From NCBI GenBank assembly GCA_030374765.1, contig JARGXX010000004.1, forward strand, positions 868,001 through 932,000: a DNA stretch of 64,000 nt, read 5' to 3'. Both the position numbers and the translations under genes were made by a program. Numbering within the stretch: the stretch's first letter is position 1; each line of letters opens with the position of its first letter. The stretch is from Agarophyton chilense. Taxonomy: Eukaryota; Rhodophyta; Florideophyceae; Gracilariales; Gracilariaceae. The notes beneath the pieces are model-generated. The model saw only the letters and a program-made list of their open reading frames with translations. It was not told the origin of the DNA and ran no database searches. Of the stretch, positions 51,864 to 62,600 are shown piece by piece.

Positions 51864-54800
51864 TTACATTTCTGTACTTAGGGGTGTGTGCGTGCCACGG
51901 GGCATATCCCGATATTTCGGAAGCTGTCCGTGATTGGCGTAGGCAACCGCCAGCGGTGGGAGATCTGGAGCTTTCTCCTCCGCTCGAGCCATTGGTGGCG
52001 GTTCACTCTCCCTAGAGTCACTCGGGCTTTTGCCTTGACGTTCCGTCGCACTTGCCTCATTAGTTCTACCAGATACCTGGACTTCCACTTGCGGGTCAAG
52101 CGCGACTTCAACGCGATCGCGCGATACACGTTCAACGTCCTCACCTGTCTTGATGACCACTGTGTCTTCATCAAGGTCCACCACTTTGAAGGGTCCAGCC
52201 GCTATCGGCAACAACTTATGAAGAGATTCTTCCTGTTTGTCCGGTCTTTCAACTCGCACGAAGACGTGACCTCCTACTCGGATTGCCGGATTTCCTCTTC
52301 GCCTTCTGGCGTCATGGTTTCGCTTATAGCGAGCTTGCGTCTTTGATAACTCCTTAGCAGCTTCTTTCGCTCTGGCCTTCAGGTCATTCCTCCATATCAG
52401 ATGGTACTTGGCCGGGGTCGGCGCCTCCAATTCTGTCTCGTTGTCGAGCGCAACCGGTAAAGCCGGAGGGTTACGTGAGAGCAGGAGGTCGAACGCGGCC
52501 GTCTTTGTAGAGGTATGCATTTGCGTATTGTACGCGTAGCACAGAGTATCTGTAAACATGTCCCATTCTTTCGGGTGGTCCGCGATGTAGTGTCGTAATG
52601 CTGCTATGAGCGTGCAGTTGAAACGCTCCACCTGACCGTTGCATTGCGGATGATAGGTCGTAGTAAACACGTTTCGAATGCCCATAATGCGGCAAACATT
52701 CTGAAAGAACTTCGCAACGAATTGCTTCCCATTATCTGATAACAGAACTTCTGGTGGTCCGTATATAAATACCCAGTGTTTGGTAAACGCCTGCGCGATT
52801 ACGGCTGCGGTTATCCGCTTCAGCGGCACAGTCTGCACTTGCTTCGAGAAGCGGTCGGTGATTACCAATAGGTAGCGATAACGTCGCCTTGAGCGAATCA
52901 ATTCCCCTAGGATGTCGATACTGACGTATTGTAAAGGCGCTTTCGCCTGGAATAACGTCATCGGTTTCTGCTTCCTGTAAATCTTCACGCGATTCTTCGC
53001 ACATGTTGTACACAACTTCACTGTAGCATGGCAGTCCATTGCCAAAGTAGGCCAGTAAAAATATCTTCTTAGAGTCATGAACAACTTCGTTCCTCCTGGA
53101 TGACCAGACAGCCTGCTGTAGTGTGCCAGATGGAGCACTCGACTCTTCAAGACGTGTGGAATCACGATTTGATCATGCTTTTCGACATATCTTAACAGTA
53201 TTCCTCGTGAATCAATTGAAAAGGGGAGCTCCTCCCCCCCGTTAAGACGAGAGCGTATCGACGCACAAAACGTATCGGCGTGTTGCTCATTGAGGAGCTC
53301 AGTGCACGAGATTCGTTCGAGTTGAACTGAAGGGTCAGTGTCTGCTAATGCAAGGAACGGGTCTGCATCCGAATAATCATCAAGGGTCTCTTGTTCCTCT
53401 TCGTCAAAAGATGGTGAATGGGTCTCCATGTAGAAGCAAGGTATCTCTTCATCGATTTCGCCTTGGGTTTCGCCCAGTGTTTTGAGTCGCGATAGCGCGT
53501 CAGCTTGGACATTGGCCAATCCCTTTTTATATTTCACTTCGAAATCGAATTCAGAAAGGCGTAAGCGCCATCGTGTGAGACGACCAGACGGGTCTGTAAT
53601 GGACAGTAACCATCGTAGAGACGAATGATCCGTGTTGACAGTAAAACGTTCTCCTTGGAGATACGGTCGCAATGTGGTTAGAGCCCAAACGACTGCAATG
53701 CATTCCTTTTCTGAAACTGAATACTTCTTCTCAGCTGCGTTCAGCGATCTTGACCAGTAACCAATGGGTTTGCGTTCACCATCAGGGTGTGTTTGAAAAA
53801 GGGCACACCCTACTTGGTACTCGCTAGAGTCGGTATCCACTGAGTATGGCAGGTTGGGGATGGGCAGCGCCAAGACTGTGGCTGTAATAATCTTTGTCTT
53901 CAGCGTGTCGAACGCTTCCACTTCAGCTTCTCTGAATTGTTCCAGCTGTACTGGTTGTCCTTTACGCAGCTTTGCGTTGAGCGGTGCCGCTATATGCAAG
54001 TATCGCGGCACAAATCATCGGTAGACGTTGCACAAGCCGAGGAAAGAACGCGATTGCTTCTGTGTCGACGGAGGTTGTACTTTGCGGAGAGCCGCTGTTT
54101 GTGCCTCTTGAATGGCAAGCTGTCCCGGATTGATCACATGTCCTAAGTACCGGACGGTGCCAGCGAAACATTCGCATATCTTGAACTTCAAGGTGATACC
54201 TGCGCTCTGTAGGGCTTTGAGGGTCTCCTCGACATGCCGTAAATGGCTTTCCACATCCTGGGAAAATATGATCACATCGTCCAAATAGACTAAACAAGTC
54301 TTCCACTTGTATCTTGAGAGCAAGATGTCCAGAGTACGCTGGAAAGTAGCCGATGCATTCGTTAATCCAAAGGGCATCCTTTTGAAAAGGTAGAGACCGG
54401 CGTGACACGCAAATGCGGTTTTATCTTGGTCTTCTTCCGCTACAGGCACCTGCAAATACCCAGAATTGGAGTCCAACGTGGTGAACACGTTCGCTTCTTC
54501 TAAGCTGTCAATACATTCGTCCATTCGAGGCAACGGGTATGAATCTCGAACTGTAACTGCGTTCAGTTTTCGATAATCGATACAGAATCGTAAAGAACCA
54601 TCAGGTTTCGGAACCAGCACCACTGGTGAGGCCCAAGCAGATTGAGCTGCTTCGATTACTCCTTCTTCCATCATTTTGCTGACATTCTCCTCCTCGATTT
54701 GGCGAGTTCGCGGTCCCGCTCTGTAGGGTGGTTGGGAGATGGGTCGTGACCCTGGGACCAAATCAATGTGGTGTTCCGTAGCGGAGATCTCTCCTAGGTT

Positions 54801-55925
54801 TCCACTCCACATGGATGTATACTTCTTCAGCATAGACCTGATCTTCGTTCTGTAGTGTTCCGACACATGTTCTAAGTCTAGCTCATCGACCAGGCTCTCT
54901 GGATCCTTTGCCGTTTGCCATGGATCTCCAGACGGAGTTTGCAGTTCTTCGTCTGTGTCACCGACATGGGTTAATCCCAATACTTTTGCGGTAGAAATAT
55001 GAGGAGGGACCACCACTGTGGGATGAGGCAAAGCTGTTGCAACGACCTGATTCTTCGTTATATGATAATCGTTATCGGTAAAGTTACTCACTAGTATCCA
55101 AAAGGGGCGACCAGGATCAACCTGAGCAATGCCGTTAGCGACTAGCAATCCACGGGATTCGTACATCCGAGTATTCGGTTGAATTACCATGAGTCCGTGT
55201 CGTTCTGTTCTTACTTGAACCCAAGTTTGTGTTTCCGCCCTCAGCATGGCACTCTTCGCTACTCGAATCCTCGGCGAGACACGTCCTCTGGAATTCCCGT
55301 ATTCCATAGATGGTGGAAGTGGAGGTGCTTCGGGGCAACGACGCATTGGCTTGCGAACAATTGGTACCATTGATCCATCATCTAGTTCCACTAGTTTTCT
55401 TCGCGGGCGAATGGCTTGGACAAACATATCGCAATAATCACATCCCAGTATTACTGGTGCAGCTAACGTCTTACAGAAGATGAAGTCGACTAGGACTACA
55501 AAGCGTCCCAAACGCACCACGAGTCGAACTGTTCCCAGTGTTTTCAGAGCATTTTTGTTGGCATCTCGGATGTCCGGTAAAGGACCGTATCGAATACGTT
55601 GTAAGTCAGCAGGAGCGAGCTCCGATTCCCGTATAAAGTTCGGACCAGCACCTGTTTCCAGGATAATCAATCGACGAGATAACAGATTCCTGTCAGAGCC
55701 GATGTCGGCATAGACCTTATAGTTTCTTTTAGACACTACCATGAGATAACGTTCACGTTTTGACGGACAAGTATAACGTCTCCAAGGACGATGTAACTCA
55801 CAGTCAAACTGTACTCGCTTTCCGTCCGGCAGATTGATTCCGTACGGCTGAAATTTCTGAGGCCTCAAGAGAATCTTGGGGTTCCAAGCGCGGGAGTAGG
55901 GAGGCGAGCTCTCCCTGGTCAGCAC
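51864..55925 (-). pseudogene. Pol of 9-kb Gypsy element: protease, RT, RNase H, integrase
   Basis: A single frame of 1354 codons with one stop, TGA at 54015-54017, in LGLCNVYR*FVPRYL where Arg is expected (a CGA-to-TGA change). Protease: LILETGAGPNF at residues 87-97. RT: FCIDYRKLNAVTVRDSYPLP, then TTLDSNSGYLQVPVAEEDQD, active site YLDD at residues 547-550. After the stop, RNase H: VDTDSSEYQVGCALF, EKKYSVSEKECIAV, FTVNTDHSSLRWLL, then DALSRL. Integrase: HYSRLSGHPGGTKLF with CTTCAKN, D in VSIDILGEL, D in LLSDNGKQF, E in HPQCNGQVERFN. The polyprotein would copy and integrate the element. All catalytic residues are present, so only the stop and the broken gag prevent autonomy. Confidence 0.9.
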
Positions 55926-55966
55926 TATGAGATCGACTACTGTCGACCCCCTAGGGGCTCCCTCAC

Positions 55967-58079
55967 TTAGTTTTCCGGTTGCACCGGCTTATTCGCCTCA
56001 AAGGCGCCTCTTCCTACCGGGGTTCCGGGTTGTAACACTTCAGCATTCTGAGCAACGGGCTTGTCCGTCCGGCGCATTGGTGTCTGAGAAAACCGACTTT
56101 TGGCTTTCCAATACATGCCCGCCGGTACGCGGCTCCTTTCCTCTTCTGATAGGGCTTCGTAATTCGTCATGATACGACTCAGATCCTTTGCATGGAAGCG
56201 TGCATTCTGCACTCTAATGGTGTTTTCCATAACATGAATAACATATCAAACCGTCACGACGGTTGGTCAACATAGGTTGTGAACGGTATGCCGTGCGAGT
56301 ATCCGCCCATCCGGGTTTCCCGTTTTTAAAACCTCCTTGTGGTGGCACCGTGTAGGGACGGTACATAGGGCGACGGCCCTCCATAGCCATTAGGACTTCC
56401 TCGTCCTGAGACTCCGAGTGTGGGAGATCCACTGTAGGTACAGAAGAGTCCGCATATTTCATTAAATGGACCGCCTCCTCATGCGAGTCACTCCCTTTGG
56501 GTGCCAACGACGAATCTTGTGAGTCAACTGGAGATTGCAGATGTAGTAGTTTGGTGCGCTGATTAACTCTGGCGGAGATCTTCTCCCTATCCATTGAGGT
56601 TCCAAAAGCCACTGAACGACGGGGGCTACCCCGCGCTCTTGCCGCGTCTCCTTCAGCTTTCGCAAACTGAACTAACTCAAAAAAGGAGACTCTTCCATGC
56701 TTTTCTCGATATCGAGCTACCAACGACTTGATGCTCGGGTCCAGCCCGTCGATGTACAAGGTAATCTTGTCCTCCGTCGAGTGGACGTTTCCACAGCGGA
56801 CTGAAGCTTTGTTAAGCCTTGAGCTGTACTCAGCTTCGCCTGACGTATCGCGTTTGAAGTCGCGCAACTGCGCAGCAAATACTGCACCGCCTCCGGCCAT
56901 GAGGTAACGCCGCCTTCATCGGCTGTCAATGATCCGCAAACGGAACGATATTGCTCTAAAGCAAAACCCTTCAGGAAGTGTGGTAAAGACACAAAAATGC
57001 CTGTGGTTCACTCATCTCTAGAGTGTCTGCTTCGGCAACGAATCGAGTGAGAAATTCGATAACGAGAATGGGGGTTTTCCCATCAAATGTTAAATCATTA
57101 AGGCCGATCTTCATCGTTTGATGTGATCCTTCACCTTCGCTATTTCGCGTCCTGAGCGCTTCTTGCTCTTCACCTTCAGACGGTAGTACCTGTAATTCAG
57201 GACCTTCCGATAAAGCGGATTCGTGCACGGGAGCACGTTCAATCCTCTGTAAGGTGAGCCTTTTTTTCTCATTAACCACGAAGACGTGTTCTTCTTCCGA
57301 GATCGGGCCCTTCGATGACCATCATCACTGTCATCGTCATCTGACGTATCTGAATCATCAGAATCATCAGTACTGGAACTGAAGCCCTCCGTACTTGATG
57401 ATTCATCACTCGAATCACGTGCGGACTTCCGCTTCTTACGTCGTGACTTCGACTTCTTCGAACGAGCTTCCTTCAAAGGAGCTCCTTCCTCTTCCAGCAC
57501 GACTGGTTCAGCAGCAGTCTGCGCATGAACTGCCGCCTCCAGGTGTTCTAAACGAGGTTTAACTCGAGTGAGGACTTCCTCTACATCCACGGTTAAGCCG
57601 GGTAGCGCATCGGGCGTATTCCCGTACCTCTCCAGTAGATGGTTCAAATCCTCACGTAGTGTTTTCACTGATGCAGAGACCTGCTTCCCATCGTCTTGAC
57701 GAACGAGTGCTTGGTGCGCATTGCGTAATTCTTTGACATCAGCGATAAGAGCAGCAATCTGCGATTCCAACGCAACCATGCGCACACGCGAAGTGCTTGA
57801 CTCAGACGTGAGACGACGCACTTCCCTGCGCAAATCATCCTCTTCTTGAGATCCGACGACCTCAGGGTCAACTACGGCTTCTGTGGTGGGCTTGACTGCC
57901 GCTGCCACAGGGGCCGGTACATCCGAGAGATCTTGGTCATCATTCACCGAGCGTGAGCGCGACATCGCTTGACGATACAGTCGCTCTCTGGCTTCAACAG
58001 ATGAGGCGAGCCTCGGTTTCAGGGGTGGTCCCGCAGGACCGGGGCGACCAGTACTCGACTGGCTTCGGGTCTTCGGCAT
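55967..58079 (-). pseudogene. Gag of 9-kb Gypsy element
   Basis: Starts at ATG 58079 (MPKTRSQSSTGRPGPAG), about 200 bases inside the primer-binding site. A predicted coiled coil (EEDDLRREVRRLTSES, MVALESQIAALIADVKEL) is followed by a Lys/Ser/Asp-rich stretch with acidic repeats. It then shifts frame near 57110-57280 into the capsid (LNDLTFDGKTPILVIEFLTR), again near 56900-56990, and again near 56230, where a zinc knuckle starts (CYSCYGKHH). Three or more frameshifts make it non-functional. Pol starts about 40 bases further on. Confidence 0.72.
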
Positions 58080-58275
58080 CCTAGACCAAACCTGAATCCA
58101 GGTGCGAACCAAATGGTGTCTTCGACTTCTGGACCACGTGTTCAACCACGATGAATTCCGCAATTGCCGGAGGTGGTTTGATAAACAATAACTGTAGTGA
58201 TTCCACTTCTTCCAAGTATCGATATCGATTCCACGTTCCAGGGACGAATTGTTCAGTGCAGCTGACCACAGTGGT

Positions 58276-58292
58276 TCTAAGTCGAAAGACCA
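58276..58292 (-). other. Primer-binding site of 9-kb Gypsy element
   Basis: The minus strand reads TGGTCTTTCGACTTAGA, two bases from the LTR end. It shares TGGTCT and CGACTTAG with the sites at 12283-12300 and 23391-23406. Confidence 0.72.
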
Positions 58293-58294
58293 CT

Positions 58295-58959
58295 TGTAGT
58301 ATCCGCTATAACGGAGAGAGCAGACACCTGCGACAGCGTTCGGACTGCCGATGGGTCGCTTGCGGCGAAGTAAAAGGGGTGGTAGAGCTACAACACCATC
58401 GAGCTGGAAATGGGGTGTAAGGCCACTACTCGCCAGCCAGGGTGAACAGTGCAACTGTAAAACGTTGATGGGACGTAGGTACGAGACGACTCGGGAAGTG
58501 GTTGGGGGCTGACTATCTATTATAGCTCGTCTGGATCTCCGGTTAAGTAATCCTAAGCGAGGAACAGAATAGTCATGATGCCCATGTTGTCTCCTTTACT
58601 TGGAGGCGGCGCTCACCTCTGGTACACTATATACTGTGTGCCAGGGTGAGTGCCCAAATAAATATATAAATAATACCCAGTGGTCAGCCACTTAGCCAAA
58701 CCACTGTATGGGTACGGTCCCTAATGGACGTCTAGCTACAAAGGGTAGTAAAACCAGCCACGGGGATCGCCACTACATGCGCCGTTGCAAGCCACTCCAC
58801 TCGTGATGCCACGTGTTCCACTAATGTACCCTTCCTCCTGGCATCCTACGCGGTGTGTCGCTTCTTATCCTAGCACTGACCAGGCCACTCAGTAATGAGT
58901 TCCAAACGCGACTTTGCGACAAAGAAACCATCGGAACGCTGAAGTAGTAGAATACTACA
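58295..58959 (-). repeat. 5' LTR of 9-kb Gypsy element
   Basis: A 665-bp partner of 49974-50638. Gag starts about 215 bases inside. Confidence 0.9.
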
Positions 58960-58964
58960 GAGGG

Positions 58965-59128
58965 ACTACGATAATAATTACACTACACCATCCGGAGATG
59001 TTCATGGTAGGGACGACAATGTGCCTCACAGCCGTGACGACATTGTTACCCCTGCTGAGTTCCGAAGGCATGCTGCAGAGCCGTACGTTCCAGGATATAC
59101 ACCTGAACAAACCGGAGCACTGTACTGA
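58965..59128 (+). pseudogene. Second frame of the cluster, 3' part
   Basis: Continuation of 49517-49973 across the Gypsy insertion, open to a TGA at 59126-59128. It reads DYDNNYTTPSGDVHGRDD and ends in PGYTPEQTGALY. The 11-base gap to the next ATG at 59140 suggests closely spaced or once-joined frames. Confidence 0.58.
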
Positions 59129-59139
59129 GAGGAAGAAGC

Positions 59140-60510
59140 ATGAATGATTATGCGCACCATGGCTCCAGATTTCTACATGAGCTATCTTCTGTGATAGCAA
59201 AACATGCAAGCATCACCGGAATTGAGGGCTTGCAGAAAACCATACACGAAGAGCAGCAGAAACTCTTTCAGCTTGTGGAAGGTATCAGACTAGAGGTTGA
59301 GGGGCTGACAAATCTTGTTAGTGACCTATCAGAAACAATCAACACGGGACCAGCTAGGCAGTTTCCATCCCACACATTATCCGGAGCGTCGACGGAACTA
59401 ACAGACGATCAGTGCGAAGTTGCGCTATGTGGACATGTCAAGCCCTTCTTTTCTGAGAAACACGACAAAAAGGCTCGCGAAGTCCTTTCGTTCTCCTGTA
59501 CAGCAAGCCAGCCTGGCTGCCGCACCGTTGATGGCACCATCTTCTGTCCCATAGCGAATATGTGGGGAAAAGCCATGAACAAAGCCAAAGGAAGGAAAAC
59601 GGGAAGCTATCTTGGCAAAGTGATTGTGACAAAAATCAAAAGCACCGATTCGCAGCTTTACATGATGTTCCCAGATCAGACAGCTTTTTTCGAGGAACTT
59701 TTTGTTTCTTCGATAGAGAGTTGCTGTGGGAAGCTGACTACCGAGCTTATTTCACATGCCAGGACGTTTTCCCAGGCCAACGCGGAGAGGATTGGAGCAC
59801 TGATCCGTGAGAATATCCAGAGCGTCCACGGCACCAGGAAATCGGAATTCATGAAAACATACACTGAGCACACACCTGCCATATATCCGAAGTCCTATTT
59901 CGGCTCAGCCGAGAGCATCGACGAAGGGGCATACCGTGCCTCCTCCTCGTCGCCGGTGGGCCTTCCTAGATTTTTCGCCGCTGTGAAGAAAACGTTTCGA
60001 GTCGGAGAAGCACCAGAAAATGTGGTAACGTTGCAACAATTGGCTTTTTGCTGCATGTACCTTGTGAGAGATTATACCTCAAGTGCCGTGCGACCTCTAC
60101 TCTTCTAACTCGTCCCAGGCGGATGTGCAGCTCAAGTAGAGTATGAGGAGAAACAGAAGATGATTGGTCTCATGTGCGCGGCACTAGCAAACCGATTGAT
60201 CGGAAATAGCAACGCTCGCGGACGGGAATGGGAGACAAGCGACTTCCGAATTGTGCATCACGAAGCACCGGGTGTGAATTGGCTTGGAAGAATGTGCAGT
60301 GAGATTTAGAAGAGGGCTATGTAACTGAGCGGCGATGCAGGTGAAGCCAAGAGAACAGAGGCTCGACAGAGATGGAGGGAAACGATCGTGGGCTTTGAAA
60401 ACCGTGGGGATGCCCAAATGTCTTGCTCGGATGTCCACAAGGCGACCAGCTCAAAGGAGCATGGGCCCTTCTCTTACAGCTTCTGTAATAACAACGGGTT
60501 CAATGAATAA
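59140..60510 (+). pseudogene. Third frame of the cluster (unknown), decaying
   Basis: Open for 322 codons from ATG 59140. The same frame then continues past stops near 60106 (TAA), 60307 (TAG) and 60322 (TAA) to a final TAA at about 60508, implying an ancestral protein of about 455 residues. The N-terminal part is a coiled coil (GLQKTIHEEQQKLFQLVEGI, LEVEGLTNLVSDLSETI). A middle region has paired Cys/His (CGHVKPFFSEKHDKK, SCTASQPGCRTVDGTIFC) and a helical part (AERIGALIRENIQ). No family recognised. Position right after the second frame, all on one strand with the transposase, suggests all three belonged to one mobile element or locus, but this is inference. Confidence 0.5.
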
Positions 60511-62600
60511 TTCTTGAGAAATTTCGTGACTTGGCAAGCTCTTTAAGTGTTTCGACAAGGCCGATGAAGGCGTCGCCCGCCTTTTCCGGCCAGCGTTCCA
60601 CCCATCCGCAACACAACGTTCGGGCTTGCGTTATTGAGTCGAGCACGTGCCTGAAAAGATCTGCCATTGCTTGTCAACGTTATTTGAGGAGGGTTCTTCT
60701 CTCGAAGATTTGATGGTAATGTGAGTCGCTAGGACCAAGGGCACTGCGCGACGAAGCAATGGTTGTGAAGAGGCCTTGCATGGCAGTGGATCGCAGCAAG
60801 ACACCTAGGGCATCTCGGAATGGTACTGAAACGATGTGAATCGGATGTAAGGTGCGTGCGCGGCTTCTTTTGCGAAGGTTTGTAGGTTTTTAATATCTTG
60901 TGCTTTCGCACGAGTTCACATGGACTCCTTGACATATGGTTGAAACGGGCGTCTATTGAAAAGGCAGAAAGTGAGTTCGTATTGTATTTGCATGCCAATT
61001 TGCCATCAGAACGCTCCAGGAACCTGACCAATCCATGTGCTGACTTCATTGCGTTCTTCCCGATGCGGTCCAGACGAACCCCAGAACGTCTGTTGAAAAT
61101 AAGTCTTCCTAAGTTTATACAAATACTTTCTTCGATTAGAAAGGTCTGAAATGGTTACTAACATGCTGTCTCAAAACGCCTGGTTGCGTGAATCATTATC
61201 TCAATTTGGTTGTTCGGCTGCGTTGATCAATCATGCGCGCACATGCTCAACTACAAGTTGGGGCCACAGTAGGTTGGTCATAAACAGATCGATTGGTGAA
61301 TATAATGAAGAGCAATACAGTTCTTGCGATTCTCGAAGTGTTACGCGATGTTTTTTGTTCTGAGATACGTATCTGGTACCCGTCTTTTTGAGAGAAGTTC
61401 TGGTGCTCGCTGTGTGTTTTTCCTCAATAACTTGTCTTTCTCACTGCTAAAGTTGCTTGCTTGCTGACATGATTACGTTTACTCGGTCCTGATTATAGGT
61501 GATACATTGGAAACATCATGAGAGAAGGACTGAGGTAGTTCAAGACTGTATATTTCCTGGACAGTAGCGCATGAACACATTTATATATTGAGCACGAAAG
61601 GTAGCTCGAATATTTACTGCAAAGGAATGTAAGAAGCGGTTATTGCGAGGAGATGCCCTTTTTAGCGTCGTCGTCATTGCAGAGATTTGGTCACAATCGC
61701 CGCGTACGTTGCAGCAAGATTTGGCGCGAGTGTGGACTGAAGTTGTGAAGTATATACTGCATAGAATTTTGTGGCGTCTATACATAGACGCCACAGAGTG
61801 GCATCGAGATAAGATTTGCCAGCTTGTGTGCATCCTGGTAACCCGGTGAAACATGATGGCCCGCTTATTCAGGTGTTAACAAGTACAGCATTACGCGTTT
61901 CTTATCATATGTGAGAGCTGCGCAATGCCGCACTTTTTTGTTGTTATAACTGAGATTGAAGAATTTGAGACGGTCTCTCTTCATATCGGAAGAAGGAATG
62001 AAAAAAGGTATATGTTAAGCAGAAGAGACGTGATAAAAGATGCATTTGCAAACTTCTGAAGAGCGCAGCGATTTATGTTATATTGACATAATCATCAAGG
62101 AGCGATGCAGTGCGATAAATGTAAACTACGAGACCATTTGGTGCCATTTAAACCTGAGCGGGCCATTTGTTTGTGAGAATCGATCCGAAGAGCCCGTGAG
62201 ACGGACCATCAGCTTTGCTTGTTCAATGCCTTTAATGCCTCTCCGCCCTGATGTCACATCATTCCAACCCGCCTCCACGGCGATTGTAGGGGCCTATTCG
62301 CGGCTTACCCGTGGGGAGAGTCCTGTACAATTGGCCATGGCGCCAGACGTGCAATGCCATGAGAAGTCGTGGCGTCGGGCGTTACTCCCGGCGCAGACAT
62401 GGCGAAAACGCTGTACATGGCTGTACACGTGAAATACCGAAATTTGCGATGCAAGTCATATGGTCTGCGAGCACCGCAGCGAAAAAAGGGAGCCTCAGCC
62501 GAGAACTACCGCCTCTTAGTAAACGTATTGTTTGTAGCACCGCCGAGTGTTGTTGTTTGTCCTATCCCTTTTATTGCAATACCTTTAGAACCAAACCATT
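60511..62600. other. Gene-free stretch
   Basis: Many short frames on both strands, none with a recognised motif. A 12-base perfect inverted repeat (GGCGTCTATACATAGACGCC type) lies at about 61772-61793. The right end of the transposase cluster was not located. Confidence 0.4.

Larger units (their letters stand above)
49974..58959 (-). mobile_element. Young 9-kb Ty3/Gypsy chromodomain retrotransposon
   Basis: Complete minus-strand element: 5' LTR (58295-58959), primer-binding site (58276-58292), gag (from 58079), protease-RT-RNase H-integrase (55925-51864), chromodomain (51534-51148), 3' LTR. The pol frame is open over 1354 codons apart from one TGA, and all RT, RNase H and integrase active-site residues are intact. 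It interrupts an unknown gene of the transposase cluster. The low LTR divergence makes it the most recent insertion in the window. It is related to, but not the same as, the inner and outer Gypsy elements at the left. Confidence 0.92.
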
